DNA from: Ehretia macrophylla
Taxonomy: Eukaryota > Streptophyta > Magnoliopsida > Boraginales > Ehretiaceae
Assembly (NCBI GenBank): GCA_037974665.1
Contig: CM075773.1
Span: 51,507,417 to 51,571,416, forward strand
DNA: 64,000 nucleotides
Direction of reading: 5' to 3'
The notes below the pieces were generated by a model. That model was not told the origin of the DNA, ran no database searches, and was given only the letters and a program-made list of their open reading frames with translations. This document shows positions 22,481-34,561 of the stretch, piece after piece. Every line of letters starts with the position of its first letter. The stretch's first letter is position 1. The position numbers were made by a program, and so were the translations under genes.

Positions 22481-24983
22481 TGTGACGCCCGAGATTTTAG
22501 CCGTACATTCATTTACTGTTGCATCTATTGTTTGCGCATTTCCTTCTGTGCTTTATTAACTGTCTTCTTTAGCTACTATTCATCTCATTTTCAAACTATA
22601 TTCTATTAGTGAATTAGCATTTTTATTAAATCACATTAATTGTTAGAGGAGTGGAAAAAATGTGCAATTGAGCTAGAGGCGATAGGAGAGCTCGTTTAGA
22701 AAATGTTTTTAGTAGTTAAGTGAATAGTATTACGTAACAAACTTAGAGATTTAAATAACTAACATTACTTTTCACCTTAGGCTCGTTTTTAAGTTAATAA
22801 CGCGCATTCTAGTGACCTTTTAAATACCCAAACTTGACCCTACCTCAACTTAGCCTTATATAATTCACCTAAACTCATTAAAACACAAAACAAAAGAACA
22901 AATGTGCAGGAATTACTGTAGCAGGGCCGAAAATACCAAAGGAGAAGGAAAAGATGAGATTTTGCTTCAACAACCTTGCATCTTGAGCTCCTAGCTTGAT
23001 CTTGGGAGGGTTTTGAGCATCCTAGGGCCTTCAACAAGCTTCCTTGTCTTCAAAAATTGTGAGGGAGATGCATTTTATTGTTTTTAAAGTTTATGTTCAT
23101 ATGTTGAATTTTCTTGATTTGTCAATTATAGCTATAAAACTTGTTATGAATGGTTATTATGAGTACATTAGAGCCTATAGAGTTAACTTTCATAGCTTGA
23201 TAAGGAATTCCATGGTTGAATGTAGAGATTGAAGGAAGAAGACGATGAATAGTGCCTAGAATTAGGGTTTTGAGAAAAATTGCTAATTAGCTTAAATTGA
23301 GGCTTCAATTAGGTGCTCTAGATCCTAGTGAAGTTAGTTGAAAAGCCCCGTGAGGTTGAATCACTCGAAACCGAACTTAATTGCATAAATAGCCGACTTT
23401 AAAAAGGGGACTTTTTCCGTTGAGCAATCCGGGCAAGTTTGGGCATTGATTCGGGTATCCTTGAGCTAAGGAAGCACCTTTGGTGCTTTCGTTTCGCGAA
23501 AATGGGGTTCGGTTAGTATAGTTGTAGTTCAAACCCGTTCGGGGCCTTCCCGAACTTTTGCTTCAAAAATGAGTTTTGATGACTTTAAAAGGTGCCTTTG
23601 GGCTTAATTAAGAATATAGAAGGACTAGGAGATGATTGGAAATCTTGAACCATGCTTAGGAGAAAGAAAACTCAGTTAAAGAAAGGGAAAAAAGTAATTT
23701 TGGCTATATTTGTTGCAATTGGCACTTGTATTTAAGTTATCTTGTATTGTATTGAATATTTAGGATATACTTAAGCTAATTGAGTAGATTGTGGGAATTA
23801 ATTGTGTTGATTGCTTCTTTTGGTATCTTTAAGCTAATCTCGTGCTTACGTGAATTTATATTGTGCTTATATGTGAGGGCGGCCTACTTTGTCGTCCCTC
23901 TTATGTGTTATGTGATATCTTGATTGCTTGTGATCGAAAATCGGGTTGCGCAACCTTTTCGGACATGGTAGCGTCGAGAAACACGGGCAGTGTCGGGCTT
24001 GCCGTGCTCCCTCGACTATATGGTGCCTATTCCCTTTCTCGCTAAGGCATACTCCACTACCCCAGAGGCGTGGTTCACCTGCTAGGCATGGACCTACCTC
24101 GGGAGAAAGGGTCGTAGGATTGGGATACATCCGGAGTATCCCAATTATTGGTATTTGGGGTTTGCCGGCATGTTCGTGATGCTAGTGGTTCGTGGCTCGT
24201 GACCAAAGATTTGGAAGTGGAACCGTATCCTTTTTAAAAGTGATTAATTGCTTGGCTTATTGTCTTATTGGTTTACGTGGCTTATATATGTTTTCTTGTG
24301 TTGCATATCATGTTGCACGTTGGCATGTTGCATCACCTCCCTCGCTGGGCAACATTGTTGCTCATTCCTCATTTAATATGTTTTAGGTAAAGCTGAGGTG
24401 AATCCTCAGCTGATAGAAGAAGAGGAAGAAGTGCTAGTTAAGCAATTTCGGTGACTTCTTGTTTGATAAGGTTGTCTAAAATGAGAAGCTTGCGTGGAGT
24501 TGTTGTTGATTTCCTTTTTGTGACCTTGGGGTCTTGAGTATAAATGGTGAATGTAATAATTTGTAATCTTGTATGTTGGATATAAAGTGGAATGACATGT
24601 AATAATCCATAGTAAACTTATTCTTTTGCATGCTTGTGTGATTAACAAACTTGGAAGTAGAACTTGGCTATTGTTGTATCTAACTACCTATAGTTAAAAT
24701 TAGAAATGCTTTGCTTGCTTGTGTGTTATATGTAATTGTTGTTCCAAGGCTCGGATGGCCTTGTGATCGCGGGTGGCCCATAAAAATCTTGGAGGATTGG
24801 TTATAAGAGTTGCTGTTTGTGGATCTAGCATCATGGGTGTCTTTGTGCAGGTACCAGTTTAGTCCTATAAACAGGGGAGACTCCGTCCGTTTTTCCCTAA
24901 AATGTTGTGCCCGGGGTTTGAAATTGGGTGAGAATAGCGTGATAACTAGGAGTCCCGATCTCGTGAGGGATCGGGGCATTACA
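22481..24983 (+). mobile_element. Solo LTR of a Tekay-type gypsy element, with CCCTT target duplication
   Basis: 2,503 bp from TGTGACGCCCGAG to GGGGCATTACA, flanked by CCCTT at 22476-22480 and 24984-24988. There is no primer site, polypurine tract or coding interior, so this is a solo LTR left by recombination between LTRs. Its internal block at 23940-24180 (ggttgcgcaacc, ctccctcgacta, gggtcgtaggat, gtttgccggca) recurs in the solo LTRs at 36026 and 44052. It splits the LINE ORF. Confidence 0.92.
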
Positions 24984-25515
24984 CCCTTGCCATCAGTGTA
25001 CCAACCAATTTGGTCATCTCCATCAGCAGGTCTTATAGCTAGAGTCCACAAGATGTTGCACAAAGAGAAGACCAGGGGACCAATGCCATTGGCTCGAAGA
25101 AATGAATTGATCCATTCTTGTGTTGATGAATTCATTTAGAATGGAAAATTTGTTCAACTCAGCAAACTGCACAAGGTTACCTATTGGAAGCTAAGGGTCC
25201 CAACAAAGCATTGTTTTCTTACCATTCGAGACTCTATGTCTAATCAACTTGCTTGCAACTACTCGACATTTAAGTATATTTCTCCACGTCCATGTCGCAT
25301 TGGCAGAAATATCAATATTCCAAATACTAAGCTGATTAAGAAACCCTCAGTTAACCCAATAGCCCTACAAATAATGTTCATCAATGTAGGTATGCCAGAA
25401 CTGTTTAAGGAGAGCAACTTGATTGATTTCTTGAATGCATCGAATACCCAATCCTCATTCCCTCTTAGGTTTCATTAGCTCCGTCTACGCCACTTTAGCA
25501 ACTTTAGCGTTAGCA
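24984..25515 (-). pseudogene. LINE (L1-type) ORF2 C-terminus, upstream part
   Basis: The minus strand reads KVAWTELMKPKREGGLGIR, then WTWRNILKCR, then LCWDPWLP-like text and finally DQIGWYTDGKG at the solo LTR junction. These are standard landmarks between the reverse transcriptase thumb and the zf-RVT domain of plant L1 elements. Coding similarity stops near 25515, so the LINE is 5'-truncated, as usual for target-primed insertion. Several stop codons are present. Confidence 0.8.
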
Positions 25516-26914
25516 CTTTAGTAGTTAATTCTTATTAAGATAATCAAATTCTATTACGGTTCTCCGAAATTGGCAAAGCAATACAAATTAGATAGATGCA
25601 CACATTTTGACTCAGATCAACTATAGTGTGCAGGCAAAAACAACAATGAGATAAGATTTATATGACCTAATCCTCAGACATAAATACACTAAAATGTGTC
25701 AATAGAAATCCATTTTATAGAAAAAATTTCATAGATTATTTAGACATACATTCTAGAAACACCTGATACAAAATTGAAAAATAATTATTCACTAAAAATT
25801 CACCTAAACTGTTTCGACTACCACATACAAATAGTATCAGCTTACATGAAAAGCTGTAAAAAAATTTGGGGTTTTATCTTAAAACTAATATTTGGTGCAA
25901 GTAGAGTAGCTCAGGATCTTATAAGGTAATCTTAGAGTTTCTGATTTTTCGATGAGAGACAAGTGTATATTCTAACAAAAGCATCAAGTCAAAACTCGAG
26001 GTAAATTAATCTCAAGCTATGAAAAGTATCAAGTCAAAAGCAGAGCCAAGATCAACTGTAGATTCAATCACAAGCATCAAGTAGTGAACAATCAGAGCTA
26101 ATGACAAAAAAAAAAGAACATTCAGAGCTAGAATAGAAGCCATGAACGAGCAACACTGTGACAATCAAAAGATCCAAAGAAAGTACACTTCGAGCATGTT
26201 GAATTTTAAGCCCATGATGTAAAGGACATCTACAACCATTGGTATCGTCCAGGACAAACATTGACCAACTAAAAAATTTGAGTGGTGACTACTTAAAAGA
26301 AAAGTTTCGTGTGAGAAGATTTCATTCACAAAGTAGACTCTGAGGAATGGGAATAAGGAATGAAGAGTTTGTTACTGGATTTAAAAAGCACACTCAAAGA
26401 TCTATATATGATGGGTAGTGAACATGCGCAAAGTGGCAGCAAAATGATGGGTTAGTCTTGCATCCATTTGATAGTCGTGTCCGTCTTTGGTGCGTGAGAA
26501 ATAGACACATTAGTCTAACCTAACGGACGAGATAGTCTTCACAAAATGATATATTGACATAACCCAACACGCTAGGGGATGGGATTCATTCATTTGCATT
26601 CTTACTAACGCTACAAAAAGCTCCGGTCTTAACACCCCTACTACTATTGTGCAGCTTTTTCTCGAGTTTATAGAGTCGGGTTTCCCATTTATCCACAATG
26701 GAGGAGCCACCCCCACCGACGGTCATGGGTCATAATGCACTCTTCGGACAACAAATCCACTTTGAAGTTGACTTATTCGCTCGACCAATCGTCGGAATGT
26801 CTATGAGATACTATACCAGCCCAATATCTCATACATTTATACACATGAGAGAATCTATACAAAAGGAAACTAATTTACAACCATATTCTAAGAAAATGAA
26901 TAAAGGCCCAACAA
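25516..26914. other. Intergenic DNA, no gene recognised
   Basis: About 1.4 kb of AT-rich sequence with only short unsupported open frames. No repeat ends, RNA gene or coding similarity was recognised. Confidence 0.6.
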
Positions 26915-27893
26915 TGTAACAACTCAAATCCAAAGGGAGAGCTCATCCCAAAAGACTAGTCTATTAGGTGGGAGAATCCCTTATACTTAAAAAGCACCAT
27001 TTGTGAGGATAAGATTCCTATGTGGGATCATTAAATTCAACCCTCCTTAAATTAAAAGTCGACATCCACGTTGAGCTAGCCTATCGACACTGGCTCGATG
27101 GTAACTCTTTTTCCCTTACAGTTGCACTCGTCTACCAGTATTCAATGTGACACTTACCACATCTTAATCCAGCCTATAGTAACCTATCGACACTAACCCG
27201 GCAGTATCTTTTTCCTCTTAGCGGCTATACTCGTCTATCAGTATTCAGTGTGATACATACCACATCTTAATCCAGCCTATAGTCTCCTCTCCATAGAGTT
27301 CACTCTCAATGAAAACACTAATGCAACAAAATAAGCCCATGAATATAACAACTCAAGCCCAAAGGGAGAGCTCATTCCAAAAGACTAGTTTGTTAGGTGG
27401 GAGAACCCTTGTACTTAAGAAGCACATCTTGTGAGGGTGAGATTCTTATGTGGGATCATTACATTCCACCTCCCTTAAATTAAGAGTCGATGTCCATGTC
27501 GGGCTAGTCTATCGACACTGGTCCAGCGGTAGCCCTTTCCCCCTGGCGGCTGCACTTGTCTACCAGTATTCAGTGTGACACTTACCACACCTTAATCCAG
27601 CCTATAGTCACCCTATCAACACTAACCCGGTGGTAGTCATTTCCTCTTGGCGGCTGCACTTGTCTATCAGTATTCAGTGTGACACTTACCACACCTTAAT
27701 CCAGCCTATAGTCTCGCTTCCATGGAGTTCACTCTCAATGAGAGCATCAATGTAATAAAATAACACCAAGAATGTAACAACTCAAGTTCAAATGGAGAGC
27801 CCATCCCAAAAGACTAGTCTGTTAGGAGGGAGAACTCTTTGTACTTAAGAAGCACCCCATGTGAGGGTGAGATTCATATATAGGATCATTATA
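26915..27893 (-). mobile_element. Tandem TRIM-like array: three 120-bp LTRs and two internal segments
   Basis: LTR-like units at 26915-27035, 27344-27463 and 27773-27893 begin T(G/A)TAACAACTCAA and end near GGATCATTA(C)A. They alternate with two internal segments of about 308 bp (27036-27343, 27464-27772). Next to each LTR the minus strand reads an AAGGGAGGTGGAA-like purine tract, which suggests minus orientation. Each internal segment holds two copies of a unit of about 105 bp (tatcgacact … cagcctatagt). There is no coding capacity. No target duplication is visible, and no standard tRNA primer site was matched. Confidence 0.7.
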
Positions 27894-28091
27894 GTAAATT
27901 TCTAAGATTGAGTCATGATTGTTGAGTGAAAAATTGGAGCCTATTGTAGATCTGCTCCCATGATCTTTGCAGGTATTTTTGGCTATAAAAAAAAACACAT
28001 TATAATAGACAATAGTTATAACAAATACAAAGGCAAAAAATCTCAATACAGTTGAGTACAAAATCCCATCTACATAATAGCATAAAATATT
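27894..28091. other. Short unassigned spacer
   Basis: Lies between the TRIM-like array and the ankyrin pseudogene. It may be intron or 3' flank of the latter, but no exon is convincing. Confidence 0.4.
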
Positions 28092-28345
28092 TTATTTTTT
28101 CAAGTGCAAGGCATTTGACATATAAATGAAGTGCTTCAACAAAGAAGTCCTATCAAAGTACATGGAAACACCTTTGACATATAAATGAAAATGAGTGTTT
28201 CCTTTTGCATCCTTTTGATTAATGAGGTTGATAGCCCATTTTTTACCTAAGATGAATTCTAGTGCTTTTTTTTTTTCTCTATTTTCAACAAAAAGATGCA
28301 AAACATTTTGTCATTTGCTTGTGACCATGACCCAACAATCAAGAC
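28092..28345 (-). pseudogene. Ankyrin-repeat (ACD6/ITN1-like) gene fragment, downstream part
   Basis: Minus-strand frame reads NVLHLFVENREKKKALEFIL, then INLINQKDAKGNTHFHLYVKG. This follows the plant pattern 'N.LH.AVE....KALEFIL' and 'LIN.KD..GNTPLHL', typical of the last ankyrin repeats in membrane-type ankyrin proteins. It joins 30729-30960 in the same frame across the solo LTR, with one TGA (about 28312-28314) between WVMVTSK and QNVLH. It ends in a stop near 28087. The expected PGG membrane domain is not seen. Confidence 0.7.
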
Positions 28346-30728
28346 TGTGAAACCCCACTTTTCTACTTTAACTCGATTTATGTGTTTTATCTCATTTTGC
28401 GTGCATTTGACCTATTTATGTGCTATATGACCTAGAATGTTATAATTTTGATGTCAATACTCTTAATACGTGCTAAATGTGCATTCATAAAATTTTTATC
28501 AAAAACGGGATCAGAAATTTTATCGTCGATTTTCAGTGATCAGTGTTTTCGAAACACGTCCGCTAAAATTTTGAAACTGGTCTTTTTAACCCTTCTAGAC
28601 CTAGACCACGGACTTTAATACACCTGTGTTTGATTAAAACGGTTTTAAAATCGGCTTAGGAATTTATTAGGGTTTTTACATCGACATTTGCGAAAATCGA
28701 GTTTTAAGCCGACACGGGTGAAAGTGTTTGATTGTAAAACTTCTTGTCACCTAAAAATAACCTACTTGAGCTAGCTTGGGTGTTGAATAATTGTTTTGAA
28801 CTTTGGTGATCAAGAAAATGCATTTAAAGTCAAAAAAACACAAAAAAATGTTAAGTTTCAACTTCGACTTTCATTTAAATGGTTGACCAACAAGCTTATA
28901 TCACCAACACACACTCACAAAGCACAAAAACACACCAAAAACACACACAAAACCGTGGCTCCTTGGAGGAGAAAGATGAAGGCATTTTCAAAGCATTTTT
29001 CTCATAGATTTTGCATTTCAAAGCCGAATTGAGTGATTCAAAGCTTGAAATTGATTGTTGGGCATCCATTCTACCTATTTCTAGCCTTCGTTTGCATCAA
29101 AGGTGAGAGAAAAATTCTAGATCTCAAAAGTTGTCTTTTTCATTTTTGCGTATAAATGAAAATTGAACCTTTAGAATTCTAATATGATGTTAGATTATTG
29201 CTCCTTGCATGCTAGGGATCATTTAGCTGTAATACTACGAGTTTTTATTGGTTGTAGCATAATTTTTATTTTTTGGGTATTTAAATTTGATTAATTTGTT
29301 CAATGTTGATTAAATTGAGTTGTATTGATCGGAATCGATTGCCGTTGATTTCTAAATGTTTGATAATTACGTGGTAGTGCCGTTGTAATGCCGAATTTTC
29401 GATTATGATGTTTGGGTGAAAATCCAGAAAATTCAGCCTTGACACCTTAGGGTTATAGGGTTATCTGGCATGATTTGGAGGTGTTATGGTGGTTTTCCGA
29501 GGGGGCTAATATACTTGGTTGAATGGGTGGTGTTTGAAACTGATTTGGAGTTGTTTGGATTAGTAGAATGTAGGATATGATTAATTGAAGTTTAGGTTAT
29601 CTTTCTTAAAAATGTTAGATCGAGCCTTGGTTGATTGGGTGTGGGTTGAGTGATTGAATTGTGAGTGGTTGATGGGTAAATTAGAGTTTGATTGTGTGTT
29701 TAATGCATGTTCGGTTAGATGGCCTACTTTGACATCTAACTTAGTTATTTGTTGTCTAATTGATTATTGATGCTAGTATTGATAAGTAGATGATTATTGA
29801 TTGATGATTGATTGATTATTGATGATTGTTATGGAGTCTTGGTATGTGTGTGCCACCTCTCGGGAAGCGTTGGGCTGTCGGGTTGAAAACGGCATGACTG
29901 CTAGAGACTACCCCCAGCTCGCATGACGGAGGTGTCATGGAGGGAGGGGCTAGTGAAGTACCTCGGGTGCGTGTGTAATGGGGAGTTACAAGAAGAATGG
30001 TTGAGATCGTGATGGCGTTTGAAGCTACACCAACTAGAGTATCCTTTATTGAATGGTTATACAGTTATGTGATGATAGTATTATTGTTATTGTGTGTTTA
30101 CTGACTCAAAGGATTATTTCCAAGGAGTTTAGTAGACCTTGCTCGAGATCTATCGAATCCTCGCTGGGCTTATTTTATATAAGCTTACTCTCTATTATTG
30201 CATGCTTACAGGTGTCCTCTCGCAAGATTCCGGGTACGTCCCCCCTGAAGAGGAGAATGTGGAAAACGTGCCTTACGTGGATGAGTCCTATGTTCCAGAG
30301 TCTTATCCGTGATGTCGTACATGTTTTATTATCTTGTAAATTAACTTAGTAGACTTTTATCTGCTTTGTAGTTTATAATGTATAAGATGTTGATAAGTTA
30401 ATGAATTAGTTGATGTTGTCTTAGTAGCTTTTCTTTTGGTTATGATTAGGTTGCTAGATTGCCTCAATATGTTTTTGTATTGTATATTAAGGGTTAATGT
30501 ATTATGTTGGAACGGAGGCATATAACGAAAACTGTTTGTTGTATAATATGGTTATGATGTATGTTGTTATTTTATTGAGGAGTTGTTTGTTGTATGGTTT
30601 GTGAAGTTGATGTATGATGTTCTATTGAGGTTGGTTTAGAGCCTCGGTGTCCTATTTAATGTCGTTATACTGCCGAAATTCCGTTGCGTCCTGACTGATT
30701 ATAGGAGGGGTCGAGTTGGGGCGTGACA
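28346..30728 (+). mobile_element. Solo LTR (Tekay-like) with AAGAC target duplication
   Basis: 2,383 bp from TGTGAAACCCCAC to GTTGGGGCGTGACA, flanked by AAGAC at 28341-28345 and 30729-30733. There is no internal domain. The layout resembles the other TGTNACGCC-type LTRs here, including a 'ggcctacttt' stretch (29720) and the GC-rich block at 29850-29960. It interrupts the ankyrin-repeat pseudogene. Confidence 0.9.
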
Positions 30729-30960
30729 AAGACAATGATTTAAAAGCTCTCCCAATACCCAGTCATTACCTCTGTACATTCTGCTATATGCAGAGCTGCT
30801 TGTAGTTACGTATGTCGTATATCTAACAGCATTTAGTATTACTCTTAATAGACTAATATCATTACCATAAGTGAAATAATGAAGTGGAATCAATCCTGAT
30901 TCATCTGCTTGTCTTGTTAAAGGTCGCTCAGCTCTTTTCAAGTATACAAGTGACGTATTC
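30729..30960 (-). pseudogene. Ankyrin-repeat (ACD6/ITN1-like) gene fragment, upstream part
   Basis: Minus-strand frame reads SLVYLKRAERPLTRQADESG, then LIPLHYFTYGNDISLLRVIL, then LGELLNHCLC at the LTR junction. 'D..G.IPLHY...G....L..IL' is an ankyrin repeat. A polypyrimidine-AG stretch (ctctttaatag) precedes the coding text near 30965, as at an intron acceptor. With 28092-28345 this is the only host-gene-like coding sequence in the window. The gene is broken by the LTR and a stop, and the flanking exons are missing. Confidence 0.7.
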
Positions 30961-31129
30961 TATTAAAGAGCAGAGCAAAAGGGCAAATCAACATTTGTTA
31001 TGCACAAAATTGAAATGCAATTACAATTTGGAGACTTACTTTTCAATTATTTATATGCCACATTTATCCTATAGAAAAAAATGCATTCATGGTACCAAGA
31101 TATCTTGTTCATAGATCATATCTCATTTT
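30961..31129. other. Junction between ankyrin fragment and copia remnant
   Basis: AT-rich and non-coding. It may be ankyrin intron. The downstream end of the copia remnant lies near its right side but has no recognisable LTR. Confidence 0.4.
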
Positions 31130-31889
31130 CTTTGTGCAAAGCTTTTACTTCCAAACGTGAGTTCTTTTCCTTTCAGTGAGGCTTGATAAAGATCTACTAG
31201 ATGTTTTGCCCTGTCATGCCACATCTATAGTATTTACTGTCTTTGGATGGTTTATTTTGTGAAGTATTCCCCTTGTCGTTGTTTTCTTGCCTCTTAAAAT
31301 TAAAGCTTTTTGAACCATCACAATGCCAAGTGTTATTATGACCACGATCGCTTCCGCAACCTCATCCACGACCGAAACCCCGGTCCCGACCTAACCCCGA
31401 CCTCAACCATGGCTATGATAGTTGTAATATTCACTTTAGGAACTGGTTTTGGACCTGTTAGTCGTGATTTGTGGTTCTTCACTAATAGTTCATTGTGTTA
31501 TTCAGTCATTATACGACATGTTATGAACTCAGAATGTTTCTTAAAACTATGCTCTCTGTATTGTTGCTGTAGTATTATATTCGAAGCGTGGAATATAGAA
31601 AATGTTTTTACCAACACGTCTGTGTTCATAAAATTTTCTCTATATATTTTCAATTGTGAAGTAATATTATGCACTAAAGAGTTATATTCACGCACTGTAG
31701 AAAAATGGTGCAATCTCAAGTTTATCCATAGGTAGCAGAGCAATAGGAAATGTATTGTCTTTTGGTGGTCATATCTTTCTTTCAGATCTGTCCATAGTTC
31801 ATATGGATTTTTTATAGCGAAATACTTAGTTTTCAATGATTCATGCAAATGTGGCAGAGAAATATCATCACTTTGCATGATCTTGTGAC
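31130..31889 (-). pseudogene. Copia-like gag (UBN2 type), main fragment
   Basis: The minus strand reads DISLPHLHESLKTKY, then YELWTDLKERYDHQKTI, then REYNSLVHNITSQLKIY, then ILQQQYREHSFKKHSEFI: the UBN2/gag fold of plant Ty1-copia elements. A proline/glycine-rich tail and a decayed zinc knuckle (KYYRCGMTG) follow, then HLVDLYQASLK. Stops and shifts occur after 31498. No protease, integrase or reverse transcriptase follows, so the element is truncated or gag-only. The N-terminus is displaced to 35794-35838 and 43438-43530 by two CACTA insertions. Confidence 0.85.
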
Positions 31890-32390
31890 ACTGTAAGAAA
31901 AAAAGGCTGGTGCTACGGACAGTTTCCGTAGCCTAGCAGTAGCCAACTTGGGACGGGCTACGGATAAGCTATGGAAAGACATCTGTAGCTAAGAGTTCCA
32001 TAGCCAAATTGATATTCCGTAACCCATTCGTAGTCAATTTCGAATATTAATTTATATTTACTTTTTATGACTTCCGTAGAAAAATAGTCGTAGCCCATCC
32101 GTAGCTAATTAAAATTTTGCCTTTTATTCTTAATTATTAACGTCCATAGTAAAGTCGTAGCTATTTCGGTATAAATCGGCCATAGCCCACGGCTATGGAT
32201 TGGTATCCGTAAAAGTTCGGTAGCCCCTATTCTATAGCCAATTGTCACCAAATATCCGTAACTAATCCATAACTTTTTTTTGGTACATTTCCGTAGCCAA
32301 TCCGTAGCCATTTGTCACCACATATCAGTAGGCAATCCGTTGCCCAATTCTGTGGCCATTTATCCGTTGAAAAAGGGTAGCTAATTGTCT
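31890..32390. repeat. CACTA-A left subterminal repeats
   Basis: Many copies of short motifs in both orientations (gctacgga, ccgtagcc, tagccaat) spaced roughly 10-40 bp. The matching right subterminal array is at 34795-34920 and 35275-35760. Confidence 0.8.
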
Positions 32391-32625
32391 ATCACCTAAT
32401 AATTATTAATTCTTTTGAAAATAATATGAAATATAAAAAATAAAATAAATTTACACAACAAAACGTAAAATTAAATATCCAAAATAATATTTACATAATA
32501 TATCTTTTAAATTCACAAAAATATTAAAATATTGTTCGAAATTAGTTTGTGAAATTGTCCAAAAAAATCAAATCCTAAATGTACCATTGATCATGCTGAT
32601 TGGGCTAATGTGGTGGTAGTTGGGG

Positions 32626-34250
32626 TTATTTTAGCCGATTAATCTCCTGCTGCAACTGCATCACGAGTTCAATGGCTTGGCTCACATATCGTTGCGTCTC
32701 TTGCTGCGCATTTCCTTGGTCATCAAGCTTTTGCCTCAAGGACTCTGTTGCTTGAGTGACAGCCTTGTCAACGTTTTCTTGCGTGAGTCCAACTCTAGTA
32801 TTGATGGTGGAAATATAGGGTGTTTCCCTACCAATGCGGACTCTTTGCAAGCTGAATCTATAGATACGCCCTTTCTTTGCCCCACCAACTACTTGGTAGA
32901 AGATCTCATCTAGATTAACGGGCGGCGCCCGCGAGATCTTTTTGCGTCACATATTGACGATGATGGAGCATCTCCTCATATCGCGACTAAAAAAAGAAAA
33001 TTTAGAAATATTTAATATTCTTATTACATTAAACGACATGAAAGTAACACACTGTATAAATACTTACTACTGTTTGTATCAGAGTACTGGATACCATCAC
33101 CCTCCCCTTTACTGTGGGTGACCTTGAAAACATCAGCTCTATAGACAGGGACGTTTCTTGTCTCCTCCTACTTTATTAACTTCATAAGTAATAATTATGC
33201 ACTTACTAGAATATTAAGATAAAGTAATTTATGCTATTAAACTTAAGTAATTAATTTTAGTTACATACCATCATTCTCATCACCTTATGAAAAGAGGTAG
33301 AACTTGTGTAGTGTACCGATTGATTTTTTTCCCTATGTTTCTTGGCCGTCTTTGATTTCTCTATCTACTTTGGGTTGCTCCATCTTAGTTGCATTTGCTT
33401 CTAATTTTCTAATGTCATCCACTTAGGAGGCTTGTCAAATTTATGGGCCTTAGTCAATTGGTCTTTCATTCTCTCTACCGCCTTATAATGAAAACAATGT
33501 TTGATGTGTGTCTTGTCATATGGGTGCCACTTATAATCTCTCTACAATGACAAAAAAAAGATAAATGTGAACATGTGTAAATGAACATGCACGTACAAAT
33601 GTACAAGTGTATAATATAATAGATATTGATTGCATTAATGTTTATAAAAACCTCATAAGAGCAAACCCATCGGTCCTTGACATCTTCCAGAATTTCTCTG
33701 TAAGTAATCCAGGGTACTGTGAATCTGCCTGCAAATAGTGACTTAAAATCTTTTATGACTGAAGCAGATACAAATTTGTTAACAAGTATATCAACTGTAT
33801 AAGTTACTGTCACTTGCATTAGATTATTATAGCTTCAATAACTAATAACAAACAATTAAAGTAATTGCTCTATAATTTTATTGAATTGAAATTTGACCCA
33901 TTATTATATAACCGAATGTGAGTTCGTATATCCTCTAATCATGTGGCGTACTGATAGAGTGACTCGAATCCCATAGCCTGCCAGTTTGTTGTGCCAACTG
34001 CATATGATGATGATATCGATTCTGGCTATTCCATTTCTTGCTCGACATTGGTCGTGGGTGTGGCATTAACAAGACGATCCTCGTTAATCACTCAGATGTC
34101 AGACAATGGGGCAGATAGTCCTGTGGAATAAACTAATGTTCCTAGAGTGCTAAGGGACTCACTATCACTTTCACCACGAGGTGTGGAGGACAAAGATGAT
34201 GGCATGCTGGATCGTCCCTTATCTGCTTGCTATCTACTAGCTCCAACCAT
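32626..34250 (-). pseudogene. CACTA-A transposase, PF03004-like, decayed
   Basis: A minus-strand ATG at 34250 opens MVGASR followed by a Ser/Pro-rich N-terminus (SMPSSLSSTPRGESDSES) with early stops. Near 33300-33520 a frame reads KFDKPPKWM…RWSNPK, then TAKKHREKNQSVHYTSSTSF, the 'W…K…NR..…HT.GS.SF' signature of plant En/Spm transposases. At 32626-32850 comes RVRIGRETPYISTINTRVGL and a C-terminal coiled coil (VMQLQQEINRL). It has stops and frame changes throughout, plus intron-like gaps. It is not functional as read. Confidence 0.65.
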
Positions 34251-34561
34251 GACTACTACAAAAAAATAAAAATAAAATAAGATACACACATATGTACATT
34301 ATATTTTATAAATTAAAAGATACTATATCCATTTTTCATTATAACTTTCAATTATCACTCATACATAAGAAACACACATATGTACATAGTAATGACTCAT
34401 GAACCCCCTTATGTAGAAATGATGTCTACAAGTAAGAGGGTCCTTAAAGTTACAATTCTTATTTTTCACACAAGGACATCTAATTTTGTCTACATCCATG
34501 TACTTTCGTTGACTACACGCAAAAGGAATGAATTATTTGTCTACACCACAAACGAACTAGA

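Noticed and set aside
24810-25139. Open frame of 109 codons on the plus strand
   Set aside because: It crosses the solo LTR/LINE junction at 24983 and is the antisense of the LINE frame; it is a chance open frame.
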